Positions 1 to 11,657 of a stretch of 64,000 bases of DNA are shown piece by piece. The notes beneath the pieces were generated by a model, which did not search any database, was not told the DNA's origin, and was given only the letters and a program-made list of their open reading frames with translations. A program made the translations under genes and the position numbers. Every line of letters starts with the position of its first letter. The first letter of the stretch is position 1. This DNA comes from Dama dama (Eukaryota; Chordata; Mammalia; Artiodactyla; Cervidae): positions 50,109,001 through 50,173,000 of the forward strand of contig NC_083701.1 of NCBI RefSeq assembly GCF_033118175.1. Direction: 5' to 3'.

Positions 1-2161
1 TCCAGCTTGTACTTCATCCACCCCAGCATTTCTCATGATGTACTCTGCATATAAGTTAATTAGGCAGGGTGACAATATACAGCCTTGACGTACTCCTTTC
101 CCAATGTGGAATCAGTCTATTGTTCCATGTCCAGTTCTAACTGTTGCTTCTTGACCTGCATACAGATTTCTCAGGTGGCAGGTCAGGTGGTCTGATATTC
201 TCATCTCTTTAAGAATTTTCCAGTGTTTGTTGTGATCCACACAGTCAAAGACTTTGGTGTACTCAATAAAGCAGAAATAGATGTTTTTCTGGAACTTTCT
301 TGCTTTTTCAATGATCCAGCAGATGTTGGCAATTTGATCTCTGGTTCCTCTGCCTTTTCTAAATCCAGCTTGAACATCCGGAAGTTAACGATTCACATAC
401 TGTTAAAGCCTAGATTGGAGAAATTTGATCATTACTTTGCTAGTGTGAGATGAGTATAATTTTGCGGTAGTTTGAACAATCTTTGGCATTGCCTTTCTTT
501 GGGATTGGAATGAAAACTGACCTTTTCCAATACTGTGGCCACTGCTGAGTTTTCCAAATATGCTGGCATATTGAGTGCAGCACTTTCACAGCATCATCTT
601 TCAGGATTCGAAATAGCTCAACTGAAATTCCATCACCTCCACTAGCTTTGTTCGTAGCGATGCTTCCTAAGGCCCACTTGACTTCATATTCCAGGATATC
701 TGGCTCTAGGTGAGTGTTCACACCATCGTGATTATCTGGGTCATGAAGATCTTTTTTGTACAGTTCTTCTGTGTATTCTTACCACCTCTTCTTCTTCTTC
801 TTCTTCTGCTTCTGTTAGGTCCCTACCATTTCTGTTCTTTATTGTACCCATCTTTGCATGAAATGTTCCCTTGACATCTCTAATTTTCTTGAAGAGACCT
901 CTAGTCTTCCCCATTCTGTTGTTTTCCTCTATTTCTTTGCACTGATCACTGAGGAAGGCTTTCTTATCTCTCCCTGCTATTCAGTGGAACTCTGCATTCA
1001 AATGGGTATATCTTTCCTTTTCTCCTTTGCTTTTGGCTTCTCTTCTTTTCACAGCTATTTGTAATGCCTAATCAGACAGCCATTTTGCTTTTTTGCATTG
1101 TAGGAAAAGTAGGAAGTTAAGAGATATCTGAAGTAACAGACAAGTTTGGCTTTGGAGTACAAAATGAAACATGACAAAGGCTAAGAGTTTTGCCAAGAGA
1201 TCTCTAGTCTTTCCCATTCTGTTGTTTTCCTTTATTTCTTCGCACTGATTGCTGAGGAAGGCTTTCTTATCTCTCCTTGCTATTCTTTGGAACTCTGCAT
1301 TCAAATGGGTATATCTTTTCTTTTGTGCCTTGCCTTTTGAGTCTTTCCTTTTCTCATCTTTGTAAGGCCTCCTTGGGCAACCGTTTTGCATTTTGCATTT
1401 CTTTTTCTTGGGGATGATCTTGATCACTGGCTCCTGTACAATGTCAGGAACCTCTGTCCATAGTTCTTTAGTCACTCTATCTATCAGAATCCCTTTACTC
1501 TATTTCTCACTTCCACCGTATAATCGTAAGGGATTTGATTTAGGTCATACCTGATTGGTGGAGTGTTTTTCCCTTCCTTCTTCAATTTAAGTCTGAATTT
1601 GGCAATAAGGATTTCATGATCTGAGCCACATTCTCCTCTAGGTCTTGTTCTTCTGACTGTATAGAGTTTCTCCATCTTTGGCTTGTATTATAGATTATAT
1701 TAAATTAATCTATATTAAATATAGACTATATTAAAGGGTATAATCAGTTTGATTTCGATATTGACCATCTGGTGATGTCCATGTGTAGAGTCTTCTCTTT
1801 TGTTGTTGGAAGAGAGTGTTTGCTATGACCAGTGCCTTCTCTTGGCAAAACCTGTTAGCCTTTGACCTGCTTCATTTTGTACTCCAAGGCCAAATTTGCC
1901 TGTTACTTCAGGTATCTCTTGACTTCCTGATTTTGCATTCCACTCCACTATAATGAAAATAACATCTTTTTTGTATGTTAGTTTTAGAAGGTCTTGTAGA
2001 TCTTCATAGAACCGTTCAACTTCAGCTTCAGCATTACTATTCGGGGCATAGACTGGGATTATGGTGATAGTGAATGGTTTGCCTTGGAAAAGAACAGAGA
2101 TCATTCTGTCCTTTTTGAGACTGTATCCTAGTACTGCATTTTGGACTCTTTTGTTGACTAT
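1..2161 (-). mobile_element. BovB LINE (RTE clade), rearranged, cut by window edge
   Basis: Read on the minus strand this is BovB from the endonuclease region (right) into the reverse transcriptase (left); the 3' end lies outside the window. A minus frame at 1823-2104 still shows the apurinic-type endonuclease signature VYAPN followed by WNAKSG, but the residues normally Gly-Asp just before WNAK read Val-Glu, so the site looks dead. A second minus frame, 440-721, covers the RT N-terminal part (KASGGDGISVELF). The frames are broken by stops and shifts. The middle is scrambled: an inverted piece at about 1100-1194 and a repeated block (about 890-1075 and 1195-1380). An AT-rich insert of about 55 bp sits at 1683-1737. 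It is a non-functional fossil; the family call is firm, the left boundary unknown. Confidence 0.93.
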
Positions 2162-2334
2162 GATGGCTATGGACTGTAGCCCACCAGGCTCTCCGTCAAT
2201 GGAATTTTCCAGGCAAGAGTACTGAAGTGGGTTGCCATTTTCTTCTCCAGAGGATCTTCCAAACCCAGGGATCGGACCCTGGTCTCCCGCATTGCAGGTG
2301 GGCGCTTTACCATCTGAGCCATCAGGGAAGCCCG
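2162..2334 (-). mobile_element. Bov-tA SINE inserted at the BovB break
   Basis: On the minus strand it starts with the tRNA-derived head (GCTTCCCTGATGGCTCAG), has a B-box-like stretch (GGTCCGATCCCTGG) and runs into the part shared with the BovB tail. The 3' end is truncated where it meets BovB at about 2162-2167. Exact 13-bp inverted flanks surround it (2149-2161 and 2335-2347). Confidence 0.88.
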
Positions 2335-2347
2335 ATAGTCAACAAAA

Positions 2348-4700
2348 TAAAATATTTTACTTTTATATAGGAAAGCATAATATACAGAAAAATATTCATG
2401 TCCTTGTAATAAACTTTTCTGGAGAGATTAACAACTTATAATGGCTTTCCTTTCAGGTTAAGTTAAGAAACATTTGTCCAGTATTTTTGGTGGTTTATAG
2501 AGAAACTCCATGGCCATGAAACAAAGTAAATAAAACTCTAAAGGATGTCACAAAAGTAGTAAGCACAGGTCTTTAAGTCTCAGCTGTATGGTCTACCAAG
2601 TGTTATAACTAACTATAGCATGAAATATTATATGATACATAATTCAATTCATTAAGGTTCTGATTGGAGCAGGCAAAATTTTACATTCTAATTTTCTAGT
2701 TATCTAGGTTTCTACAAATGGCATACTATTAAAAACCTGCTGGAAAGGTCTGACTTAAGGTTATACATCCCATAGCTCTTGATAATATTCAGTTCCAAAT
2801 TGAAATAACTTAATTACATTCTCCAAAGATCCATTTTCAGAGGAGGTGCAGCTGTTGCATTTTCTTTTTTAGAAAGACAATTATAATTACAGGCAACTTG
2901 CTTAAGAAGATGGAATTAATAATGCATTACAATTTCAGAAAAACAGATTAAAGTTTTGGTTCATATAGGAAAAAGAGACTGGTGATGATACACCAATAGA
3001 AACCAAAATATTCTATGTGTGTATGATTGTGTGCACACTTTAAGTCACATTTTGCAGAGAGCATATGTAAGATAATTAGCAATAAATTTATGTTTTAAAG
3101 GGAGTGTCATCTAGTATTTACTACATATCAGACAGTGTACAGAATATATAGTCAAAAAGAAGCATAATAAGCATAATATTTAAAAAGATCACAGTTTTGT
3201 AAGGATAAACCTCTATAATCAACAATTCCCTGAGAGATCCTTATAGATTTGTATAAAGCATATCTGGGTCAATATAGGAGGAAGAAAGTGGCTCACGAAG
3301 TTAAGCGAAACATAGGGAGTACAATTCAGCAAAATCTTAAAGCAAGGCTTTTGATTAATTAGGATGACAAGACTGGGGGCCATAGGAACCAAAATTAGAC
3401 AATGGTCCCTAGGGAAGAACCTGTCAACTGTGAAGGGTCAGAAATTGTATTCTGCTTGTCAGCTAACAGGTTAGAATCCCCTATTTTAAAGTATGCAGGA
3501 GAAAACACAAAACCCCTACGTCAGATTCAAAGGCCTTTATTTATTAATTGTGGCACAGCAACAGGGTGAACTTCAGGTCTGTGTCCATTTTTCTTACCCC
3601 ATTTCACATAGAGTGACAGAAAGAGGACCAAGTAACAGCTGCATGTGTGGTAGGTCCCATTATGAGAGAAAACCTGAGCTGAGGTAGCCTGAATCTTTGA
3701 TACTGGACAGTAAGAATTGCCTACACATCCTCTTAACAAGATGCTATCTTATCTTTCAAGGCTGTGAGGAAACCTACACTTTACTACACTTAACTGTATT
3801 AGGAGTCTTTTTATGATTAAAAAATCCTTGAAAAAATAGTCTATGAAGAAGGAAGTCAGTGAATCTACTTATAAGGTATGCAGAAATGAGAGAGACTCGT
3901 GAAACAACCAAATGTAAAATCTCTGAGTTTAAATATTATATTTCGTCTCAAAAACTCAAAGAAGTCTCATGTAGATAAATGATAGTGTGTTGTTTGGCCC
4001 GTGAAAATTCCCAGGAGTTTACTGATTATGAAGATCTTGGCATATCTTCCTAATATATTTGGCTTTTATTCTGAAGGTTAATTGAGTGGATGAGGACCCA
4101 CAATTATTCTAAACAGGTGTGTTACATAGTCAAATTTGAAATTTGAATTATCATTAAGCCTGTTGTGTGAGGATGAAACTAATATTTGTAGAGAAGAGTG
4201 CCAACTCATAAGGTTTGAGGAGGCCCTTGTGAGTGATGAAAAGAATATTAACCAGTCAAGTTATACCCAGGTTGAGGACTAGCAGAATGATTTAAATTTA
4301 ACTTAGAAATAATTTGGTATTTGCAAATCCATTGGAGGTAAGATGGGATAAAAGAGAAGCAGGAATTGAGCATGTCTCAAAATATAGAGGAAGAGGAAGT
4401 TGATGGGTGAAAAGCATTTAACTGTTTAAATATTGACTGTCCAAAGAATGAGACATTGTAGGTAGAAGAGATTTATAATTTGAGCAGTATTAATTCTGGG
4501 GAACCATACTGGGATAAAGCAGTTAGAATATACGAGCTCAAAGGGAATGAGTGGAATAATAAAACAGAGAAGGAGCAACTCTGGGATATGGGCACAAAGA
4601 GAAATTATGAACTACCAAGACAGTTGTAAGAGAGAAAGGAGGATAATGCAGAAAGAGAGGTTTTGTGGAAACAAGGAGAGGCCACATTGTCAGGGAGGAT
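2348..4700. other. Intronic sequence without recognised gene
   Basis: AT-rich sequence with no exon-like frame or RNA gene that I recognise. About 3100-3150 weakly resembles an old MIR-type SINE (ACTACATATCAGACAGTG). About 4080-4480 has the texture of an old decayed repeat. Short opposed frames at 3493-3739 do not resemble any family I know. Confidence 0.5.
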
Positions 4701-7700
4701 CAGTTCAGTTCATTCAGTCACTCAGTCATGTCCAACTGAGACCCCATGGACTGCAGCATGCCAGGCTTCCCTGTCCATCATTAACTCCTGGAGCTTACTC
4801 AAACTCAAGTCCAACCAACCATCTCATCCTTTGTCATCCCCTTCTCCTCCTGCCTTCAGTCTTTCCCAGCATCAGGGTCTTTTCCAATGAGTCTGTTCTT
4901 TGCATCAGGTGGCCAAAGTATTGGAGCTTCAGTTTTAGCATCAGTCCTTCCAGTGGATATTCAATGATTTCTTTTAGGATTGATTGATCTCCTTGCAGAC
5001 CGAGAGACTTAAAAGAGTCTTCTCCAGTTCCACAATTCAAAACCATGAATTCTTCAGTGCTCAGCTTTCTTTATGGTCCAGCTCTCACATCCATACATGA
5101 CTATTGGACAAACCATAGCTTTGACTAAACCGACCTTTGTTGGCAAAATAATGGCTCTGCTTTTTAATATGCTGTCTAAGCTGGTCATAGCTTTTCTTCC
5201 AAGGAGCAAACATCTTTTAATTTCATGGTGGCAGTCACCATCTGCAGTGATTTTGAAGCCCAAGAAAACAAAGTCTCACTGTTTCCATTGTTTCCCCATC
5301 TATTTGCCATGAAGTGATGAGACTGGATGCCACAATCTTCATTTTTTGAATGTTGACAATTAAGCCAGCTTTTTCACTCTCCTCTTTCCAATTCATCAGG
5401 ACACTCTTTAGTTCCTCTTTACTTTCTACCATAAGGGTGGTGTTATCTGCATATCTCAGGTTATTAGTATTTCTCCTGGCAATCTTTGTTCCAGCTTGTG
5501 CTTTATCCAGCATTTCTCATGATGTATTCTGCATACAAGTTAAATAAACAGGGTGACAATATGCAGCCCTGAGGTGCTCCTTTCCCAATTGGGAACCAGT
5601 CTGTTGTTCCATATCCACTTCTAACTGTTGCTTCCTGGCCTGCATACAGATTTCTCAGGAGGTAGGTCAGGTGGTCTGATATTCCCATCTCTTTAAGAAT
5701 TTTCCACAGTTTGTTGTGATCCACACAGTGAAAGGTTTTAGCATAGTCAGTGAACCAGAAGTAAATATTTTTTCTGGAATTTTTTGCTTTTTTGATGATG
5801 TAATGGATGTTGGCAATTTGACCTCTGGTTCCTCTGCCTTTTCTAAATCCACCTTGAACATCTGGAAGTTCTCAGATCAGGTACTATTGAAGCATGGCTT
5901 GGAGAATTTTGAGCATTACTGTGCTAGTGTGTGAGATGAGTGCAATTGTGTGGTAGTCTGAACATTCTTTGGCATTGCCTTTATTTGGAATTGAAAACTG
6001 ACTTTTTCCAGTCCTGTGGTCACTGCTGAGTTTTCCAATTTTGCTGGCATATTGAGTGCAGCACTTTCACAACATCATCTTTTAGGATTTGAAATAGCTC
6101 AACTGAAATCCCATCACCTCCACTAGCTTTGTCCATAGTGATGCTTCCTAAGGCCCACTTGACCTCACACTCCAGGTTGTCTGGCTCGTGGTGACTGATC
6201 ACACCATCATGGTTATCTGGGTCATGAAGATCTTTTTTGTACAGTTCTATGCATTTGTGCCACCTCTTCTTAATATCTTCTGCTTCTGTTAGATTCATAC
6301 AATTTCTGCCTTTTATTGTGCCCATCTTGTGTGAAATGTTCCCTTGATATCTCTTATTTTCTTGAAGAGATCTCTAGTCTTTCCCAGTCTGTTGTTTTCC
6401 TCTATTTCTTTGCGTTGATCACTGAGAAATGCTTTCTTACCTTTTCTTGCTCTTCTTTGGAACTCTGCATTAAGGTGGATATATCTTTCCTTCTCTCCTT
6501 TGCTTTTTGCTTCTCATCTTCTCTTAACTATTTGTAAAGCCTCCTCACACAACCATTTTGCTTTTTATGCATTTCTTAGGGATGGTCTTGATCACAACCT
6601 CCTATACAATGTTAGGAACCTCCATCCATCATTCTTCAGGCACTCTGTCTATCAGATCTAATCCCTTGAATCTATTTCTCACTTCCACTGTATAATTGTA
6701 AGGGATTTGATTTTGGTCGTACCTGAATGGTCTAGTGATTTTCCCTACTTTCTTCAATTTAAGTCTGAATTTTGCAATACAGAGTTCATGGTCTGAGCCA
6801 CAGTCAGCTCCTGGTCTTGTTTTTGCTGACTGTATAGAGCTTCTCCATTTTCAACTGCAAAGAATATGATCAGTCTGATTTTGGTATTGACCATCTGGCG
6901 ATCTCCATATGTAGAGGTTTTCTTGTGTTGTTGCAAGAGGGTGTATGCTATGACCAGTGACTCCTCTTGGCAAAAGCCTGTTAGGCTTTGACCTCCAGGT
7001 ATCTCTTGGCTACCTACTTTTGCATTCCACTCTCCTACAATTAAAAGGGCATCTTTTTTGGTGTTAGTTCTAGAGGGTGTTATAGGTCTTCATAGAACTG
7101 TTCAACTTCAGCTTCTTTGGCATTAGTGGTTGGGACATAGACTTGAATTACTGTGATATTGAATGGTTTGCCTTGGAAACAAACAGAGATCATTCTGTTG
7201 TTTTTGAGACTGCACCCAAGTACTGCATTTTGGTTTCTTTTGTTGACTATTAGGGCTACTACATGTCTTCTAAGGGATTCTTGCCCACAGAAGTAGATGT
7301 AATGGTCATCTGAAATGAATTCACTTATTCCGGTCCACTTTAATTCACTGATTTAAAAATGTCGATATTCACTCTTGCCATCCCCTCTTTGACCATTTCC
7401 AATTTACCTCGGTGCATTGACCTGACATTCCAGGTTCTAGTATACAACATTGTTATTTATAGCATATGACTTTGCTCCTATCACCTGTCACATTCACAAC
7501 TGGGTGTTGTTTTTGCTTTGGCTCAGCCTCTTTATTCTTTTCTGAGCTATTTCTCTACTCTTCTTCAGTATCATATTGGGCCCCTACTAACCTGAGAGTT
7601 CATCTTTCAGTGTCATATCTTTTTCCTTTTTCCATACTGTTCATGGGGTTCTCAAGGCAAGAATACTGAAGTGGTTTGCCATTCCCTTCTCCAGTGGACC

Positions 7701-7860
7701 ACATTTTGTCAGAACTCTCCACCATGACCTGTCTGTCTTGGGTGGCCCTACATGGCATGGTTCATAGTTTCATTCAGGTTTTCGAGGCTGTGATCCTTGT
7801 GCTCAATTTGGTTAGTTTTCTGTGATTGTGGTTTTCAGTCTGTCTGCCCTCTGTTGGATA
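4701..7860 (-). mobile_element. BovB LINE, nearly full length, decayed
   Basis: At about 3.16 kb this is the longest BovB copy here, close to the usual element length of about 3.2 kb. The 3' end (left) carries the CAGTTCAGTTC tail; the 5' end (right, 7250-7860) carries the 5' segment that the truncated copies lack. Minus frames show RT pieces: 5503-5724 with PQGCILSPCLFNLYAEYIM and 5235-5513 with the active-site motif read as YADN instead of YADD (codons 5442-5453). The RT N-terminal part is at 6020-6325. Many stops and frameshifts make it non-autonomous. It belongs to the LINE family thought to have entered ruminants by horizontal transfer. No convincing TSD was seen. Confidence 0.95.
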
Positions 7861-8510
7861 GGATAAGAGGATACTAGCCAAGAATATTGGAAATTTAGAA
7901 AGATCAAGAAAGAAGTACTTAGAAGAATTTGAAAATTAGAAAGTCCCAGAAAAAATTGGAAACAGCTTTTTTCTAGAAGATTTCCATTGTTTGTGGCACA
8001 TACTACTGGATGATTGCTTTATGCTAATTGTTTCCTACTAGTTTGGGAATGTCAGAGTGTTCAGTTAAGTATATTCACCTTCCAACATTCCAAGAGTTTT
8101 TGCCAGTGGAATTCATTTACAGTTCACTGAGTTTAGGGGAGGAATTTTGAAAAAGCACCCTTGTCCAACATTTCCTTTGGCAAAACTTTCCCTTCACCTT
8201 CCTCCACTACTTTGTTGCCTGAAATGCAGTAGTGATGGCTAAAAGAGTGGCCGTTATCTTACTGCAAGCATGAGGTTGCAAACCACCATCATGTATCAGT
8301 CAAGATCTAGGATATGGAATAAAACAAATCAACCCTGACATCTCAGTGGATTAATAAACAAAGGTTTCTTTGTCTGTTTATTTTATTTTATTTTTTTGAA
8401 AGCTGAATATACATTTACTCTTCACTTAGTGGTAGCTAGGTAAATTGCAGGCAGTAACAGGTCCTCTCCAGGGCAGGCAGTCCTTCTGTACAAGTGAAGT
8501 ACAAGAGAAA
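7861..8510. other. Intronic sequence, possible old repeat
   Basis: No exon or RNA gene seen. The stretch from about 8290 to 8470, and its continuation after the SINE (8689-8990), look like two halves of one ancient interspersed repeat (the phrase ATCTCAGTGGATTAATAAAC is typical of such elements). I cannot name the family. Confidence 0.4.
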
Positions 8511-8688
8511 TTCGTTCAGTCATGTCCAGTTATTTGCAACCTCATGAACTATACAGTCCATGGAATTCTCCAGGCCAGAATACTGGAGTGGATGGCCTTT
8601 CCATTCTCCAGGGGATCTTCCCAACCCAGGAATCGAACCTAGGTCTCCCACACTGCAGGTGGATTCTTTACCAGCTGAGTGACAATAG
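8511..8688 (-). mobile_element. Bov-tA SINE
   Basis: Minus-strand Bov-tA: tRNA-like head at the right (GATTCTTTACCAGCTGAGTG on the plus strand), BovB-derived part at the left (GTTCAGTCATGTCCAG). It is diverged by scattered substitutions and splits the old repeat noted around it. Confidence 0.9.
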
Positions 8689-9075
8689 CTGCCTTTTAAA
8701 CAGTGGCTAGGAGATCTAGTCAGCTGCTATCCTGTAAGTGCAATTACAGCCCAAGGCTTCTAAGTCAGGAGGAGAGGAGGAGAGATTAAGAGGGTCATGA
8801 AGGGACTTTTTACTACCTTAGTTTGAAAGTTACAGAAGACCTCTGCTCTTGGTCTTTTGGCCTGAACTCATCACGTGACCTTGCCTCCCCACAAGAGGGC
8901 AAGAAAGTAGTGCAGTCTTCAGTGAGCTCAGGAAGAGCAAGAGTACCAGAGACAAGGGAATTAGTGAATGCAATAGTTTTAAGGCACCTTAAGCAATTAT
9001 ATTAGCCCTGTGCTGCCCACCTCTGGACATCTTACTGAATGAGAACAAGGTATTTCTATTCATGACAGCTACCAT
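8689..9075. other. Intronic sequence between two SINEs
   Basis: Probably the second half of the old repeat interrupted by the SINE at 8511-8688. No coding signal. A plus frame at 8823-9005 lies within it and resembles nothing I recognise. Confidence 0.35.
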
Positions 9076-9086
9076 AAGTCAGATTT

Positions 9087-9277
9087 GGGGGCTTCCCAGG
9101 TGGCTTAGTGGTAAAGAATCTGCCTGCTGAGCAGGATACGCAGGTTTGATCCCTGGTGGGAAAGATCCCTAGGATAAGGAAATGGCAACCCACTACAGTA
9201 TTCTTTCCTGGGAAATGCTATGGACAGAGTCACCTGGTGGTATGCAGAGTTGGATATGACTTTAGCGACTAAACAAG
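9087..9277 (+). mobile_element. Bov-tA SINE with 11-bp target-site duplication
   Basis: Plus-strand copy beginning GGGGGCTTCCCAGGTGGCTT and ending in the BovB-like tail GCGACTAAACAAG. It is flanked by a perfect direct repeat AAGTCAGATTT at 9076-9086 and 9278-9288, so both boundaries are exact and the insertion was a target-primed event. Confidence 0.95.
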
Positions 9278-9288
9278 AAGTCAGATTT

Positions 9289-9930
9289 ATATCCCCTGAA
9301 ACCAAACAGAATCCTGACAGACTTAAGAAAAAATATAATATTTAATTTAGTTTAAATTAGCTGTTAAAATAAATGCTGTTTTACATTAATGGAAATTAAA
9401 ATGTTAGTTTATTTGTTTATTTAGTTTAACTAAAATGTTAGTTCAAATCCCATATTGCTGTTTTAAAACTAGCAGACAGGGCTAGCACAAGAACTGAGTG
9501 GGCACTGAAATGGAGAATGGAGTGGTATTTCAGGCTTGCAGACAGTGGAACCCAGAGGTTTCCTATGATCTGCTATTTCCTTCACTGATAGATGAGAGGA
9601 CCTCCCTGGAATAGATAAGACATGTTTATTGTCTTATCTAGAGACATTTTTTAGAGAATATGTTTATTCTCTAAACTGCTAGGTGTCATTGTGAGTGCAT
9701 GGCAAGTTTAAAATAGCCTGTTCTAATGTACAGAATTAAAGCTCATTGTGAAATAAGCTAAGGAACTTAAATAAAATTTATTTTATTTGGTGTTTTTGTC
9801 AGGGAGGAAGGGTATAAATACAACATTGGAAAATTTTTTGTCTTTTATACTCTTCCTTTTATTTGTTTATTTGTTCTTTTGTTTAACTGAGACCTTGGTA
9901 CTATTTACTTATCTCTAAAATAACATTAGT
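9289..9930. other. Intronic AT-rich sequence
   Basis: No gene, RNA or recognisable repeat. It contains short local duplications of TTTAGTTTAA-type motifs (about 9340-9440) that look like simple AT-rich drift. Confidence 0.4.
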
Positions 9931-10560
9931 CAGTTCAGTTCAGTCACTCAGTTATGTTTGACTCTTTGTGACCTCATGGACTCTAGCACACAAGGCTTCC
10001 CTGTCCATCTCCAACTCCTGGAGCTTACTCAAACTCATGTCTATTGAGTTGAGATGCCATCCAACTATCTCATCCTCTGTCATCCCCTTCTCCACACACC
10101 TTCAATCTTTCCCAGCATCAGGATCTTTTCCAATGAGTCAGTTCTTCGCATCAGGTCTTCAAAGTATTGGGGTTTCAACTTCAGCATTAGTCCTGCCAAT
10201 GAATATTCAGGACTGATTTCCTATAGGATGGACTGGTTGGAGCTCCTTGAGGTCCAAGAGACTCTCAAGAGTCTTCTACAGCACCACAGTTTAAAAGCAT
10301 CAATTCTTTGGCACTCGGCTTTCTTTATAGTCCAGCTCTCACATCAATACATGACTACTGGAAAAACCATAGCTTTGACTAGATGGACCATTGTTGGCAA
10401 AGTGATGTATCTGATTATTAAAAAATGCTGTCTAAGTTGGTCATAACTTTTCTTTCAAGGGACAAGCGTCTTTTAATTTCATGGCTGCAGTCATCATCCC
10501 GAAAATGTAAAGCCTGTCACTGTTTCCATTGTTTCCCCATCTGTTTGTCATGAGGTGATA
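9931..10560 (-). mobile_element. BovB 3' fragment, 5'-truncated
   Basis: About 630 bp of the BovB 3' end on the minus strand, from the CAGTTCAGTTCAG tail at 9931 up to the post-RT region near 10560. The former ORF is broken. 5' truncation is the normal fate of LINE copies. I saw no clear TSD. Confidence 0.93.
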
Positions 10561-11150
10561 TAAACATAGCATTAATATAAAAATAGTGTTATAAAAGTAG
10601 AGGTAATAGTGAGACCCCAATCATACCTGTCAAGGATTGGGGGTGGATTTTTCTTGCTATATTCTTCCATTCACACTTTTTGAACTCAGAATTTTTCAGC
10701 TGGAAATCCATCAGTAGCAAGATCAACAGTTTCAAATAAAAAATAAATTGTGCTATTTTTGTGCTATTTTTGTTCAACATTTGAGAAAGACCCAGATGTT
10801 TTTAAGTGTAACAGGAAACTTTCTGGCACAGGGGGCTTAGTTCTAAAGTCTAACCTGATTTTTAATTTGTATTTCTACAAAATAAAATTGCTATTGTGAG
10901 AATAAAGTCAGTTGACTATTCTGATCATGCACAAAAAGATGATGGCTAGTCCAGTCCTAAGGGCTAGGTGCCTTTACCACATGGAAAGAAATAGGTAGTG
11001 GATTAAGACTGGTTGTGGACCTTTAAGTCAATTATCCTGCCCATTGTTGAGAAGTGATGTGATTAACAGTTCTGAGTCATACTACTCATATTATTAGCAC
11101 TTTTCTTTTTCTGGAGAACTGAAAATAGATGGTAGGGAATACAATACCTG
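10561..11150. other. Intronic sequence
   Basis: No supported feature. The minus frame at 10589-10780 has no recognisable domain. Confidence 0.4.
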
Positions 11151-11657
11151 TGTTATGGGTTGATTTATATCCCATTGAAAGTTATCTGTTGAAATCCTAA
11201 CCCCTAGAGCCTGTGAATATGAATTTCTTTGGATGAAAATAGTATCTTTGCAGATGATCAAGGTAAAGTTGATTGCTAAGTTGCTTCAGTCGTGTCTGAC
11301 TCTCTGTGACCCCATGGACAGCAGCAGACCTTAATCCCATATGACTGTGTTCTTATAAAAAGTGGGAATTTGGGAAGAGACATTCACAAGCAGAATGCCC
11401 TGTGAACCTGAAGGCAAAGATTGTGGTGATGCCTTTACATGCCAGGCAACCCTAAGAATTTCTAGGAAATCACCAGAATATAGGAGAGAGGCATGGGGTA
11501 GATTCTTTTTGACATTGCACAGAAGGAACCAATACTGTTGACATCTTGATCTTAGATTTCTATCCTACAGAACTGTAAGAAAATTAATTTCTGTTATTTA
11601 AGTCATTCAATGTGTAGTATATTGTGAGGCTACCCTAGCAAACTCTAATCCAAAGTA
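11151..11657 (+). mobile_element. MLT1-type LTR (ERVL-MaLR), ancient
   Basis: Solo LTR-like sequence. Features typical of MLT1 appear in order: TGTTATGGGTTGATT start, TTGAAATCCTAACCCC, ATCTTTGCAGATGATCAAGG, AATCCCATATGACTGTGTTC, CAGAACTGTAAGAAAATTAA and a CCCTAGCAAACT end. No internal retroviral genes are next to it. It was present in early mammals, so it is much older than the Bov-tA piece inside it. It could have donor LTR regulatory sites, but nothing here shows activity. Confidence 0.8.
11271..11325 (-). mobile_element. Short Bov-tA 3' fragment inside the MLT1 LTR
   Basis: About 55 bp matching only the 3' part of Bov-tA in minus orientation (TTGCTTCAGTCGTGTCTGAC, then CTCTGTGACCCCATGGACAG). 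It interrupts the LTR between AAGGTAAAGTTG and CCTTAATCCC. It is a severely 5'-truncated insertion. Confidence 0.8.

Noticed and set aside
8511..8688. tRNA gene suggested by B-box-like sequence in SINE heads
   Set aside because: The same tRNA-like head recurs in every Bov-tA copy and is joined to BovB-derived sequence. It is a SINE, not a tRNA gene.
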